A DNA stretch of 37,742 bases, from the NCBI GenBank assembly GCA_902984215.1, contig CADWAF010001838.1, forward strand, positions 1-37,742, written 5' to 3'. A program made the position numbers and the translations under genes. This DNA is from Willaertia magna. Its lineage: Eukaryota > Heterolobosea > Eutetramitea > Acrasida > Naegleriidae. The notes beneath the pieces were generated by a model. The model was not told where the DNA came from. It did not search any database and was given only the letters and a program-made list of their open reading frames with translations. Positions 7,772 through 18,855 of the stretch are shown piece by piece; the first letter of the stretch is position 1; each line of letters opens with the position of its first letter.

Positions 7772-9764
7772 TTACAAATTATTAACTGATCCATAACTTG
7801 ATAATACTGGTTTGTCACTTTCTGAAATATTATCATTTGAATGTATATTTGTTCTTTCCCTCAATAAAGTTCTTCTATGTTTTTGTTGGATTAAAATTTG
7901 TTCTTGTTGTGTTTCAATTAAACTCTTCATATGACGTATTCTTTTCTTTTCTAATTCTTCCAATAATAACTTTAATGCTTCTGGACTAACAGTTTCTTCA
8001 TAAGCTGAAATTTCAGCAAATTCTAAACCATCTAAACCATCCTCTTCTTCATCCTTAGTTGACACTAAGAATATTGGCCACTTATTATTTAAAAATCTAA
8101 TTGTTAATGCTAAGATAAATGTTACAGTTCCAGACCAAAATAAAACAAATGCCACACCAACAATTTGTGCAACTAATTGCCATCCATTACCATAGAATAC
8201 ACCATCTGCTCCATTTGGATTAATTTTTAATGAAGCACAAAATCCAATTGCTATAGAACCAATTAATCCAGTAACACCGTGAACACTCTATAATTATTAA
8301 TATTATTATTATTTAATAAAATTATACTTACAGAAACATCTAAGGCATCATCTATCTTTAATTTATGTTTTAACAAATAAATTGATAAATAACTAAATGC
8401 TCCAAGTACAAATCCTAAAACTAAGGCACTATGTACACTAATATATCCACTATTTAAAGAAGTTAATCAAATGAATATTTTTAATATTTAACTTACCTTG
8501 CAGGTGTGACACCAGCCATACCAGCAATAGAACCATTTAAAATACTAACCATTGAAGGTTTCTTATTTTGAATCCAATACATAAACATCCAAACAATAGT
8601 TGAAACACAAGCAGCTGCATGAGTATTAACGATTGCAACAACTGCAACACCTGAAGAACTCAAAGCACTACCTGCATTAAATCCAAACCAACCCATCTAA
8701 ATAATTATTAAATACAACAATAATTAATTATTTTTAAAATAACTTACCCATAATAAAGCAGCACCAATAGCAGCTAAAGGAATATTTGAAGGATGTGGTT
8801 CACCATGATGAACATCAAAATCCTTTCTTTTACCAAAAACTAATGCACAAACAAGGGCTGCTATTCCAGAAGAAACGTGAATGACAATACCTCCTGCAAA
8901 ATCAAGAGTATCTAAAGGTTGATGACTCAAGAAACCTCCTCCCCAAATTATATGTGCACATGGCTAAAAATTTGTAAAAGAAAATCAATATATGATAATG
9001 ACACTTACATAATAAACTAAAATTTCCCATAAAACAACCATAATAATATATGCTAATTATTATTAAATTTAATGATTAAATTGTATTAATATTGTAAAAT
9101 ATATATAAATTTATAAAAAATTAAAAAGAATATAACTTACATTTCCATTTTAATCTTTCGGCAAAAGCACCTGTCATCAATAAGGGAGTTATACAAGCGA
9201 ACATCATTTGGAAACAAGCAAAAGATGCGTGTGGAATGGTCAACGCATGTTGACTACATTTATCAAAATCCACATTTACAAAAGCAAGATAATCTAATCC
9301 TCCAATAAACTTTTTTACAAATTTAAATTAAATTTTAAAAAAAAATGTTATTTACAAAAAAAATATCTTTACAAAAATACGTACTCCTCCTTGTGATGGT
9401 CCAAAAACTGTCACGTTATCAAAAAAATATATATTAACAAAAATTAATTGAAATAAATAATACAAACCTAAAGTATATCCAAAAAGTATCCAACAAACAG
9501 CTAATAAAGATAGACCAACCCAAATCTGTGAAAAAATTGTTAAAGTTTCTTTCTTTCTACTAAGACCAGCTTCAAAAAAGGCTAAAGCTCCAGCCATACA
9601 TAAAACTAAAATGGTTGATACTGAAACCCAAGCAGTATCACCTATATTATTATAGTTTTAACAACACGATTTTTTATTAATTTATTATTGACATTAATGG
9701 ACTTACCATCATCTAATTGACAATCTACATCCGGATTGAATTTTCCAAAAGATACGGAAGACAT
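7772..9764 (-). CDS. Ammonium transporter (Amt family), nine exons
   Basis: Reconstructed on the minus strand from exons 9764-9707, 9641-9468, 9407-9385, 9309-9141, 9052-9009, 8963-8748, 8696-8497, 8449-8332 and 8287-7772. All eight introns (44-88 nt) are GT-AG and keep frame, giving 505 residues. Amt hallmarks are clear: FFEAGLSRKKE, a GPSQGG/FIGGLDYLAF pore region, LDFAGGIVIHVSSG, LLWMGWFGFNAGSAL, NTHAAA and SVHGVTGLIGSIAIG. This is a multi-pass membrane protein that moves ammonium or ammonia. The acidic then Gln/Arg-rich tail after the last membrane helix (about 80-100 residues) is cytoplasmic in this family and may be regulatory. The start ATG sits on a 58-nt first exon. Confidence 0.9.
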
Positions 9765-9957
9765 TTCTGTATTATTTATTATTTGATAAATTGTTTATTA
9801 TCAACAAGGAATTTGTTAATGGTAAGTGAAATGCTTCGCTTTCAATATTTATTTTTTTTTTTAATTTTGAAAAAACGATTGGGAATTGTTCGGGGCTGGA
9901 GAAGACAACATCCTCCGTTTGTATGATTTCGGAGAACATTTACAACAATAATAAAAA

Positions 9958-10358
9958 ATGCACGTTTTTCAAAGTATTAAACAAATGATTCATGATGCTT
10001 TAGAAGAATTAATGCAACATGTAAGCTTTTGTATTATTGTTGAATTTAAAAATCAATTTATTTTAAAATACTAAAGGAAAATGATAGAAAAACATTGGTA
10101 GAACCTTTAGCCAAGTCAAGAGAAACATTAAATAAATTACAAGCGAAAAAAGAAGAATTAAAAAAGGAAATTGAAAAGAGAAATAAAGAAATTGAAAATC
10201 AAAGTAAAATAACCTATGATATTGTTCAATTACATAAACAACATACTTCTGGAATTGTTTTTGCATCATCATCTATTAATAAGAATCATAACAACACTTA
10301 TTTATTTAAATTTATTTTACAATTTATTCTAAAATTATTTCAAGCTATCCTTTCTTGA
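9958..10358 (+). CDS. Small coiled-coil protein with hydrophobic C-terminal tail (unrecognised)
   Basis: Two exons, 9958-10020 and 10077-10358, separated by a 56-nt GTAAGC...AAAG intron that keeps frame, giving 114 residues. Residues about 28-70 are a strongly charged heptad-like helix (KLQAKKEELKKEIEKRNKE). The last about 20 residues (YLFKFILQFILKLFQAILS) are hydrophobic and could be a tail anchor. The coding end overlaps the convergent gene at 10340-11104 by 19 bp. I do not recognise a family. The coiled-coil part could belong to a small adaptor subunit, but nothing specific supports that. Confidence 0.55.
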
Positions 10359-11104
10359 AAAGGACAATTTCTTTCTGAAAGATTATTAATTATCGTTTTA
10401 GAATTATTTACACAATTGTTGATAGAGTTATTACTATTCATTTGTAAAGCCTTTTGCCTCCGTATTTTAGCATGAGCAAACACTGATAAAGGTTTCTTAG
10501 TTTTTGTATTCATTAAATCGTTGCTGTTATTATTAATAACATTTTGTCTATCTTCTGAAGAAACAACTTCACAATACTTTCGTTTTGTAGATGAGTTAGG
10601 TCTATTAGATATACTATTTACCTTTTCAATTGTTGGTTTTTTAATTATTGTATTCTCTGCTGGATCTTTAAAAGATTTTTGTGTCCTAACTTCAGACGTT
10701 GTTGCAACAAGGCTAGATGGTTGTTGTTGATCATTAGTTTCATCTTTAGAGAATAATATTATTTGGGTAACATTTCTTCTCTTTGTTGGAAGGATTTTAC
10801 AAGCATAATGATCATTTAGGTTTTGTACTTCATTAGTAGAAGAGTTGTTGGTGTTAGGGTTAGAAGGTAAGATTAGAGTATTTCTTTCAAAAAGTGAAAG
10901 GATAGAAGCGATACTCTCACTTCTATGTTCTTTCAAATAAATTTCTTTTAATTTACATTCTTCTAGAACATTATCATGTACTATTTGTTTATTCGGTATT
11001 GATACAGGAGGAATATTTAAATGTCTTCTTTTTCTAAGCGGTAGCAGTTTTACAGTTTCTATGTTAGTTGTTGAAGGATTTACAGTAGTAGTGGTTTTAC
11101 TCAT
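10340..11104 (-). CDS. Hypothetical basic, Ser/Asn-rich protein, 254 aa
   Basis: An intact ORF with ATG at 11102-11104. The protein is basic and low in complexity, with several Lys/Arg clusters (PLRKRRHLN, PTKRRN, STKRKYCEV, KIRRQKA) that would serve as nuclear localisation signals, and long Ser/Asn/Thr stretches. No folded domain or enzyme motif is visible. A nuclear, mostly disordered protein is a guess from composition. Its 3' end overlaps the convergent small coiled-coil gene by 19 bp. Confidence 0.5.
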   Translation of the reverse strand: MSKTTTTVNPSTTNIETVKLLPLRKRRHLNIPPVSIPNKQIVHDNVLEECKLKEIYLKEHRSESIASILSLFERNTLILPSNPNTNNSSTNEVQNLNDHYACKILPTKRRNVTQIILFSKDETNDQQQPSSLVATTSEVRTQKSFKDPAENTIIKKPTIEKVNSISNRPNSSTKRKYCEVVSSEDRQNVINNNSNDLMNTKTKKPLSVFAHAKIRRQKALQMNSNNSINNCVNNSKTIINNLSERNCPFQERIA

Positions 11105-11567
11105 TATTGTTAAAGGTTCAGATGTAAAGTAGTAGATGAAGAAGGTGAAAATACTATTTGATTCAATTTTTTTTAGGATGGTTTTGTTGATGATTATTTG
11201 AAGATGTATTGTTGAAGAACATCAAAGTAACGAAAATTTTTGAACAAGCCTTGTTGTTGATGTATTTTTTTTTGTATGGTCCGTTTTCGGCCGCTGGACT
11301 TTTCTTTTCGCAACCGTTTTTCCAGTTCTTGACAAGGTTTTATGGTTTTATGATTGCCTTCAATGCACATTACCTCACTCAGAAAGGATGTTAGATATTA
11401 AAGAATAAATTACATTTTATTTTTAGGGTTACTACAAGTAGAACGAATAGTGAAATAGAAAATTTGTTGGTGGTGCATTATTTTAATATGTTTAAAAGAG
11501 GGCAGTCTTAGCTCAAGAATATCAGAGTGCCTCAATTAAGGCTAGTAAAATACAAAGTAGGTTTGAC
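11105..11567. other. Intergenic region between two minus-strand genes
   Basis: This region holds the 3' UTR of ATE1 and the promoter of the 254-residue gene. The only plus-strand ATG frame of note is 11260-11394 (about 44 residues, Phe-rich and hydrophobic). It has no recognisable homology and I do not call it a gene. The stretch near 11280-11330 is locally more GC-rich than its surroundings. Nothing else stands out. Confidence 0.4.
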
Positions 11568-13289
11568 TTACTCATCCAAGTCCTCTTCCCTTAGGAAATA
11601 CAATAAATTGCTTTCCAATGCTAATTTCTTTCCAAATATCTTTTTAAATAATTCAATATTATCCTTTGTTTCTTGTTTAATAGGTAGTACAGAAGAAATA
11701 ATACTGTATGGAATTGCTTGTCTATTAAAGAAAAATAATAATCCATCATTTTCAGGAATTGGATCATTCCTTATAGAAGGTAAAGATTCATTAAATTGAA
11801 AGTATTTCTCCTTTTCTAATCTACTTGTAAGTTTCTCATCAAGAGGAACCCATGTATAAGTTTCTTGACATAATATCTCACTTGGACTATATTCCCCTTT
11901 ATATCTCATCTTCTTACAAGAATGAATATAAAAACCTAAATACATGTATTTAAAGTTTGGAAAGCCATCTCTACACACTTTTGCTGTCATTTCAGTTTCA
12001 TGACAAACACTATAAACACCTAAAGATAAATCATTATAGTCAGTATCATAGAAAAAGTAAACAGAAGAAACTCCAGTTGGTAAAATATCTAAAACAGATA
12101 CAGCGATTAATTTACCATCTAATCTATATTGAAGATGGAAAGTTCCATAACCATTTAATGGTTTATTATCACTATCTAAAGAACTTGTATCCATATTTAA
12201 TAAACTTGAATCACATAAAAATCTTGTATATCCTTTACGAGTTGAGTCATTCTCAAGATGAACTATTCTTTGATATTTTTCAAATAATAAATATTCTTCT
12301 TCTCTAAATGTAGAATCTAATAATATAGTTTCTAATTTATGTTTTGGTTGTTGCTTAATATTACTAGATTGTGAATGATCATTTACTTTAGATTTTTGAT
12401 GGTGGGTATCACCTTGTGGTCTAGGAGATAATAAATCTTCTTTAACTATAAAATTAATATAACCATTATCTTCTAAATCAATCTTTACAATATCATTCTT
12501 TTCTTCAAATTTATTTTCATTTAAAATATTTAATATTATTTCACCAATTTCTTTTTTATTAATATCTTTAATCTTTAATTTAGATAATAATCCATAAATT
12601 AAAAAGGAAATATTACATGAATATAAAACTTTATCATTTTCTAATTTTTTAACTTTCTTTACTGCTTTTTGAATTTTAGATTTTTCAATTAAATCTTTCC
12701 AATCTACTTGTTTATCCAATAATTGAACATTTAATTTATTATTAAAATTTTCATTTAATAAATTTAAATTATCTTTCATTAAATTTTGAAAATTTTCTGT
12801 AAGTTCATTTGATCTACTATTATTTTGATCATTAACATTATTTTCAACAATTTTTCTCTTCTTTTTATCCAATTCATTATTTCCAATATTATTTAATTGT
12901 TGTGTTTCTTCTTTCTTTCCATGAATATTATCAAACTCTAAAAAGTTTTGCATTTTCCTTAAAACTTTTCTTTGTTTCTTATTTGGTTTAAATTCTAAAG
13001 CATTTAAACGAATTGCGTATTGTGGACAACAAGTTTTTGGGTTTTGTGGTTGATAAAAATATTCTCCAGATCTACGCATATTTCTAAACATCATTTCTTC
13101 ATATAAATTTGTAGGTAAATGATAGATGTGGCATCCTACACTAACTGATGTTTCATTTTCTTTAATAAAAGTATTTGTTTTTTCATCTAAAACCTTACAA
13201 TAACCACATCCACCTGTATGACTACCATAAAATACTACAATTGGATAAACTGCTTCTTGTTTCTTGTCCTTTGTACCACTCTTCTTCAT
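11568..13289 (-). CDS. ATE1: Arginyl-tRNA-protein transferase ATE1
   Basis: A 573-residue single-exon protein. ATE1 transfers Arg from Arg-tRNA to N-terminal Asp/Glu (and oxidised Cys) of proteins, marking them for the Arg/N-degron pathway. The N-terminal domain has the family's four cysteines: CGYC (C28, C31) and CC (C87, C88, in CCPQYAIRL). The C-terminal GNAT-like transferase domain (about residues 325-515) shows GTFHLQYRLDGKLIAVSVLD, a VYFFYDTDY segment and a YMYLGFYIHSCKKMRYKGEY segment, all typical. Between the two lies a longer Lys/Asn-rich linker (about 105-320) than in most relatives. The ATG is at 13287-13289. Confidence 0.95.
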   Translation of the reverse strand: MKKSGTKDKKQEAVYPIVVFYGSHTGGCGYCKVLDEKTNTFIKENETSVSVGCHIYHLPTNLYEEMMFRNMRRSGEYFYQPQNPKTCCPQYAIRLNALEFKPNKKQRKVLRKMQNFLEFDNIHGKKEETQQLNNIGNNELDKKKRKIVENNVNDQNNSRSNELTENFQNLMKDNLNLLNENFNNKLNVQLLDKQVDWKDLIEKSKIQKAVKKVKKLENDKVLYSCNISFLIYGLLSKLKIKDINKKEIGEIILNILNENKFEEKNDIVKIDLEDNGYINFIVKEDLLSPRPQGDTHHQKSKVNDHSQSSNIKQQPKHKLETILLDSTFREEEYLLFEKYQRIVHLENDSTRKGYTRFLCDSSLLNMDTSSLDSDNKPLNGYGTFHLQYRLDGKLIAVSVLDILPTGVSSVYFFYDTDYNDLSLGVYSVCHETEMTAKVCRDGFPNFKYMYLGFYIHSCKKMRYKGEYSPSEILCQETYTWVPLDEKLTSRLEKEKYFQFNESLPSIRNDPIPENDGLLFFFNRQAIPYSIISSVLPIKQETKDNIELFKKIFGKKLALESNLLYFLREEDLDE

Positions 13290-13401
13290 TGTTGAATTCT
13301 TCTTCTTCTATTATTATTATCAATCAAAGATCTAAGTAAGCTTAAAAGTAGAAGCGATAATAGAAGCAATTCGTAATTTTATTTTTTTTTTAAAAAAAAA
13401 T

Positions 13402-14313
13402 ATGAAAAGGTCTACATCATCGGAATCAGTGAAAAGTATAAGTATTGCGACAAGTAGCATTTCAAAATCAATATCTACATTTGATTTAACTTCACCTGTT
13501 GCACCGGTGGCAGCTAGTGTATACCATCAACATAAATATCCAAGTTATATGCAAAATCTATCAGTTTGTAAATCATTACAAAAACAAGAAGAAGTAAAGA
13601 AATTGAACACAATTTTAAATGAAAAAGAAGAATTAATTGATGATTTAGAAAAACAAGAAATTAAATATAAAGAAATGAAAGTTTGTTATATAGCATTTAT
13701 TAAATTACATCAAAAAGCAGCTAATTTAAAAAGTTATATAGAAAGTAATGAATTAAAACCATTATATCAAATATTAAAGAATGATAGAGATGAATTAAGA
13801 AAGAAAGTAAAAGAAATGGAAAATGAAAGAAATGATTTATTAGATGATATTCAACAATTAGATCAAGAATTAAAACAAACAGATAGATCTATTCAACAAT
13901 TTCATTTATTTATTGAAGAAACTTTTAAGAATAATCATTCAATTGATAATATTCATGAAAGATTTGAAGTTTTAGATAAAGATGATCAAACTGAAGCTTA
14001 TAATATACCTTGTACTCATCCTACTTTATTAAGAGGAATGTTACATATTTATACTAATTATTTGGCTTTTGAATCTATTGTTATTATGAATGATAATGAA
14101 GAACGTACTATTGTTATTCCATTAGATCATATTCAACAAATGAGTAAATCACATACTTATTTACATGATTGTGGAATTGTATTACATGTGACAAAAGAGA
14201 AATCAAAACAAGCAAATAGAGAAAAAATAGAATTTAATGATTTTAAATCAACTGAAGCAAGAGATAAAGCATTTGATCTAATATTCAGTTTAGCTTTTAA
14301 TGCAAAAGAATAA
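13402..14313 (+). CDS. Coiled-coil protein with C-terminal GRAM/PH-like domain
   Basis: A 303-residue single-exon protein whose ATG follows an A-rich leader. Residues 1-45 are Ser/Thr-rich. About 53-165 form a long coiled coil (EKEELIDDLEKQEIKYKEMK...). The last 100 residues (about 200-300) match the layout of a GRAM domain: TLLRGMLHIYTNYLAFESIV, an IVIPLDHIQQMSKS strand, HDCGIVLHVTKEK, then a final helix ARDKAFDLIFSLAF. GRAM/PH-like domains often bind phosphoinositides or peptides at membranes. The specific role is unknown. It is transcribed divergently from ATE1 across about 110 bp. Confidence 0.65.
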   Translation: MKRSTSSESVKSISIATSSISKSISTFDLTSPVAPVAASVYHQHKYPSYMQNLSVCKSLQKQEEVKKLNTILNEKEELIDDLEKQEIKYKEMKVCYIAFIKLHQKAANLKSYIESNELKPLYQILKNDRDELRKKVKEMENERNDLLDDIQQLDQELKQTDRSIQQFHLFIEETFKNNHSIDNIHERFEVLDKDDQTEAYNIPCTHPTLLRGMLHIYTNYLAFESIVIMNDNEERTIVIPLDHIQQMSKSHTYLHDCGIVLHVTKEKSKQANREKIEFNDFKSTEARDKAFDLIFSLAFNAKE

Positions 14314-14427
14314 TTTATTTGTATGTACATATAATACACTATTGTTGTTGAGTTATTAATTGTAAATGGTTGGATGGCAACCGTGAAAACTAACCGGTTA
14401 CTACTTTATGTAAATTTGTGAATAAAA

Positions 14428-16260
14428 ATGTCAGAAGAGAAACTATTGGCCCCTCTTAAGAAAAATTTCTCCTACGTATCGGGAGCTGTTGGGGTTTCAG
14501 ATTATGAAAGATACTATATGGTTACTCCTAATATTGAACAATTTACCTCTATCATCCCAGCTGCTGGGGAGAGTGTTGTAGGAAAAATTATTTTGTTTTA
14601 CAACCATAGACAATGCTCTAAATCAACTACAGCTAAATATTTACAACATTACTACCTTAATGCAGGAAGACCATGTATTTATATAGACATTTCCTCAATT
14701 GCTAATGTAGTTCCAAAACGTAACAAAGAGGAAGTAATTAAATCTATTGGCGATAGAGTGAAGTATGTAATGAGAGCACCTAGTATTTCAAAATTAATCA
14801 CGGATAGTGGTTCAGAAGAATTTATGTATATGAATTCTTTTGATGTGTCATCAAGTCCTATTTTCATTATCGACGAATTTAACTCGATTTTAGGATTGGA
14901 CAAAGAAGTAATTTGTGGTGTATGCGCACGTCTTAGAGAACTTGCACATGGTTTTGGTGTGAGTGTAATTGGTATTGGAAGTATTCACGTGTTAAAAGTA
15001 AAAGATTTTAAATTGGAACAAGTAGGATTATCGCCATTTAATAATGCTTATCCTATGAGAGCTCCACACTTTACTTATGACCAACATATACAGTTGTTTG
15101 ATGAATTTTTTTTAGATAGACAGCCAAATGTGTTAGAGGTTGAAAAGAAAGAAATTGTAGATGACATTTGGTTAATGACTAATGGACATCCTGGAATGAC
15201 ATCAGGCATTGGATGGTTTTATAGTAATATTTCTGACACCTTAACTCTTAATACATATTATAGACTCAAACCAAAATTATTTCAGTCCAGTTGTCTTACT
15301 AACATTACCACCCACATGATTAAATATTTACTAGATAAGACAAATAGAAAAATATTTGAGTACTTTGAAGAAAATTTACCTTTTTTAGTAAACCCAGTGC
15401 CTATTAGATTGGAAACTAAAATTTATCAAGAACTATTAATTGAGGCTGGTATTTGCATTTCATGTGAAAATGAAAATAATGAAGATTGTATAACATTATG
15501 TTGTCCAATGTTAGCAAATGTTTTATTAATATTAATTTTAGACGAAACACTAGCTTACAATAATAAACTTTCAGAAAGTGTTGATTTGTTCGCTTCTTAC
15601 TGTGAAGAAAATATTATTGAAGTAGTCAAAAATTTAATTCCTTATATGAGTGTGACTTGCATTAAAAGTAAACTTGCACAACTTTCTACGGGTTTTCCCT
15701 CAGAATATGTTCATCATTTTCAACTCTATACTCAACTTGTGACCTTTTTTAAATATGCAACTACAAAACATACTTATAGTGTAATACCTGAAGGTAAATC
15801 GATGGAAAATCGCAAACTTAGATGTGACATTGTAATTTCCAATGGCCATAAAGCAGTAATAGAAATTGCTGCTAATTGCTCTTTAACAGAATTACAAGAT
15901 CATGCAGATAGATGTCGTATTTATAGAAAGATTCATCAAGCTGAAGAGTCTTTTGTAATTCATTTTATTGATTATTACAAAGATTTACAAGAAGCAAAGA
16001 AAAGAGTTAACAAAGTTATTTTACCAAAAAATGTTAAACTTTATAATGTTTTAATTGATTTGGAACAATATGAATTTTATTGGATGAATGAAAATGAGTG
16101 TTCTAAGATAAATCCTATGTTAACTAAGTTTAATGAAGTAAATACTACTCCTAAATACAATAGAAATAAGTCAAAAGAGAGTAAAATACGAAAAGCAGAG
16201 CAAACTGAATTATTCAAAAAGAAAGAACCACTGTCCAAATCTTGGTGTATAATTTGTTGA
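14428..16260 (+). CDS. P-loop ATPase with nuclease-like C-terminus and CaaX box (Crinkler/RHS-like)
   Basis: An intact 610-residue intronless ORF. Residues about 50-215 look like a STAND/AAA-type ATPase: a degenerate Walker A (NHRQCSKSTT at 59-68, lacking the usual first Gly), Walker B PIFIIDE (144-150) and a sensor-like IGIGS. The NGHPGMTSG motif (252-260) fits the winged-helix region of this class. The C-terminal part (about 425-545) resembles a PD-(D/E)xK nuclease core: D467 in LRCDIVI, then E479 in VIEIAAN, with Ala where Lys would be. This ATPase-plus-nuclease order is known from Crinkler/RHS-class eukaryotic proteins. The chain ends in a Lys-rich stretch plus CIIC, a possible prenylation signal. 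Assignment is by architecture only. Confidence 0.6.
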   Translation: MSEEKLLAPLKKNFSYVSGAVGVSDYERYYMVTPNIEQFTSIIPAAGESVVGKIILFYNHRQCSKSTTAKYLQHYYLNAGRPCIYIDISSIANVVPKRNKEEVIKSIGDRVKYVMRAPSISKLITDSGSEEFMYMNSFDVSSSPIFIIDEFNSILGLDKEVICGVCARLRELAHGFGVSVIGIGSIHVLKVKDFKLEQVGLSPFNNAYPMRAPHFTYDQHIQLFDEFFLDRQPNVLEVEKKEIVDDIWLMTNGHPGMTSGIGWFYSNISDTLTLNTYYRLKPKLFQSSCLTNITTHMIKYLLDKTNRKIFEYFEENLPFLVNPVPIRLETKIYQELLIEAGICISCENENNEDCITLCCPMLANVLLILILDETLAYNNKLSESVDLFASYCEENIIEVVKNLIPYMSVTCIKSKLAQLSTGFPSEYVHHFQLYTQLVTFFKYATTKHTYSVIPEGKSMENRKLRCDIVISNGHKAVIEIAANCSLTELQDHADRCRIYRKIHQAEESFVIHFIDYYKDLQEAKKRVNKVILPKNVKLYNVLIDLEQYEFYWMNENECSKINPMLTKFNEVNTTPKYNRNKSKESKIRKAEQTELFKKKEPLSKSWCIIC

Positions 16261-16454
16261 AATAGTCAATTTGGTTTGTATGGTTTATAGATTTAGAAGA
16301 TAAAGCAGGCACAATTGCGAAAATCTGACTTCACCAATGAATGATTCAAGCGTTGGTTATTAATATCTTTTCAATTCTTACAAAACTTGTTCCAAGGTTT
16401 CCAGAAATCTTTACGTAAATAAATATAGCAATGTTAAAGAATTTACTTAATAAA

Positions 16455-18855
16455 TTACTTTTTCTTTTTGCTCTTTGCACCATTACCGTCAAATTGAATA
16501 AATTGAAGTTCATATCTTGGAATTCTAAAATGCATAAAAGGCATCCCTGTACCACTTGGCGGTTGTTGTTGTTGTCTTTTCCTTTTCTTTTCATTGTTTT
16601 CTGATACAGTATCAGATGTAGATGCATTCTCATTATTTGGGGGTGGGTTATTTGGAGGTATAAATGGTTGTGAATTCAAAGTGCTAGTTGCTGCTGTTTG
16701 ATTTTGGTTGTGGGGTAGCGTTAAATTTTGAGTTTGTGGTATTTGATTATTTTGATCCACACTCATAAAGGTAGACATTAAATTCTCTTGGGATTGGTTC
16801 AAATAATTCCATAAAGCATCTACAGTTCCAGCATTTACGTTATCATTGACAGTGTTCGCCTCTTCATTGTTTGTATTATTAAGTATATCAAAGTTGAATT
16901 CTCCCTCGTCAAATAATAAAGAAAATGTCTCATCTACAGAGAAAGTTCTATTCGATAATTTTCTATCTAAATTAATATTACTTAATATTCCAGGAAGTGT
17001 TGATTTTCTTCTATATGCAGATGGATGTAACAATATTGTTGATTTTGTGACATTTTTCATTTCATCTAATCCTTGCTCTTGAACAAAAATAGATAATATT
17101 TCACAAATAGTATTTAAGTGTTGCTCATCCTTATCAGTAAAGAAACCTGAATGCTTATTTAAAGCCTCTAGAACACCAACAATGTGGTTTGCTTTTCCTG
17201 TTATTGGGGCACATATTACTGTTTTAGTACTAAAACCGGTTGACTTGTCAACTTCTGATGAAAAAGTGGAGTTGGAATAAGCATCACTGACATTTATGCT
17301 TTTACCACTTGTAAAACAAGTTCCAGCAATCCCCTTGTCACTTGGTATTCTTATTTCTTCTTCACCAATGGATACTTGAGATATTAATTCATCAGTCGCT
17401 TTGTCATACATAAAAAGTGTAGTTCTTTCAGCATTTAAAAGTCTAGTTATAGCAGAAATTATATGTTGGAAGAAAACTCCAATAGAATTAATATCTTGTC
17501 TCATTACTGAAAGACGTCTATACATATATTTCTTCTCTGGATCATTTTTTTCATTAGATGATGAAGGAACACTTTCGTTTTTCTCTACTTTAAAGAAAGA
17601 TGGAAAACTAGCCATTGCATGTTTAGAAGGAAATGCAGCAGGTGGTACATTATTTTCATCCCACAATTCAAAAGTTTGAGTAACTTCCTTTCTTTCTTCT
17701 TGTGGTTGTTGAACTACAGGATTTGGAGCAATAAAAGTAGGTTGTTGTTTTTGATTTGTTGGACTAGGTTCCTTTTTAGGAGGTGGAAACTTATAAGTTT
17801 GTAATAGTTGTTCACTACTGCCATTACTATTACTATTTGGTGTTGGTGTTTCTTTCTTTGGGAAAGTAAAATTATTAAGAGAACCATAAATATCAGAACT
17901 ATTATTATTACCAACTTTAGGAGAAGGTTGTTGATTATTAACTGTTTGAATTGTAGGAGGTACATTAACTTGTTGTTGTTGTAATTGTTGAGAAGCTAAT
18001 GCGGATAATATAATCTCAGGATTAGTACTATTATTAATTGTATGATAAAGTTGTAAGAATTTCAGTGGCTGTTCAAATTTTGTTTTTACATAATAAACAA
18101 TGTTCAGCAACCACTGAAGCCTCAAAGTTCTGAGCCCTAGACCATTGTTGAAATACATTTTGATCGCATAAAGTGCTAACTATAAACTCTTGGCATTGTA
18201 GAAGTAAAGCATTTAATTGATAAAACTTTGCTGCTTGATATAATTCCCAAATCTTTTCGGATCGTAAAGTAGTGCTATCAGTATAAACAAATTCTAAAAT
18301 GTTATAAAAGATGTCAGCAGAAGCGTCTTGTATCTCAATTTCTAATGTACTTGTATTTTTACATTTAATTAATATCAAATGATGGAAATAACTACTTCTT
18401 GCGCATAATACTAATTTGTGCGCATGAAATTTCTTTCCTTGAATGATAAAAGTAACGTCGCTTAGCGTTGGATTATTGAAAAATTGCTTTACACTTGAAC
18501 TCATTGTATTACTTTTGCTTATAAATGTTTGAGGCATATTATTGATGATGGTATTATTATTTACGCTACTATTATTAATTACTTGATTATTTGAAGCAAG
18601 AAAATTAGATATAGAAGAGACAGAATTATTAAAATTATTTGGGGATCCGTTATAAGTAGGAATTGAATTAGTGATATTATTAGAATTTATTGGAGGAGAT
18701 GAAGTGCTTGTACTATTATTTTGTTGAAGCATAGTCATTAAATTCGAAAGTACAGCATTTAAATTAATATTACCATTCTGATTATTATTATTGGTGGTTG
18801 ATGATTGTGGCGGCATATTGGGTGAAGAAGGTAAATTGTTCCCGTTGTGCTGCAT
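16455..18855 (-). CDS. BTB plus GAF domain protein, interrupted by a frame change near 18075-18105
   Basis: Two overlapping minus-strand frames look like one gene. Frame A (18855 to 18073, 260 aa) has an Asn/Ser-rich head and a BTB domain (about 126-230, LSDVTFIIQGKKFHAHKLVL). Frame B continues from about 18158 to 16455 and holds a Gln/Asn-rich linker, a GAF domain (LLNAERTTLFMYD, IRIPSDKGIAGTCF, NKHSGFFTDKDE) and a Lys/Arg-rich tail (KKRKRQQQQ, KSKKKK). The NK...F...DE pattern resembles the NKFDE motif of cyclic-nucleotide-binding GAF domains. The frames join if about one base is skipped or two are missing. A 94-nt GTAAAA...TTAG intron (RNA-sense start near 18087) would also restore frame. 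Two separate genes are less likely, because frame B has no ATG with clean context upstream of its coding-like sequence. Confidence 0.6.

Noticed and set aside
11260..11394. Small hydrophobic plus-strand ORF of about 44 residues
   Set aside because: It lies in the promoter/3' UTR gap of two minus-strand genes, is Phe-rich from T runs, and shows no recognisable family.
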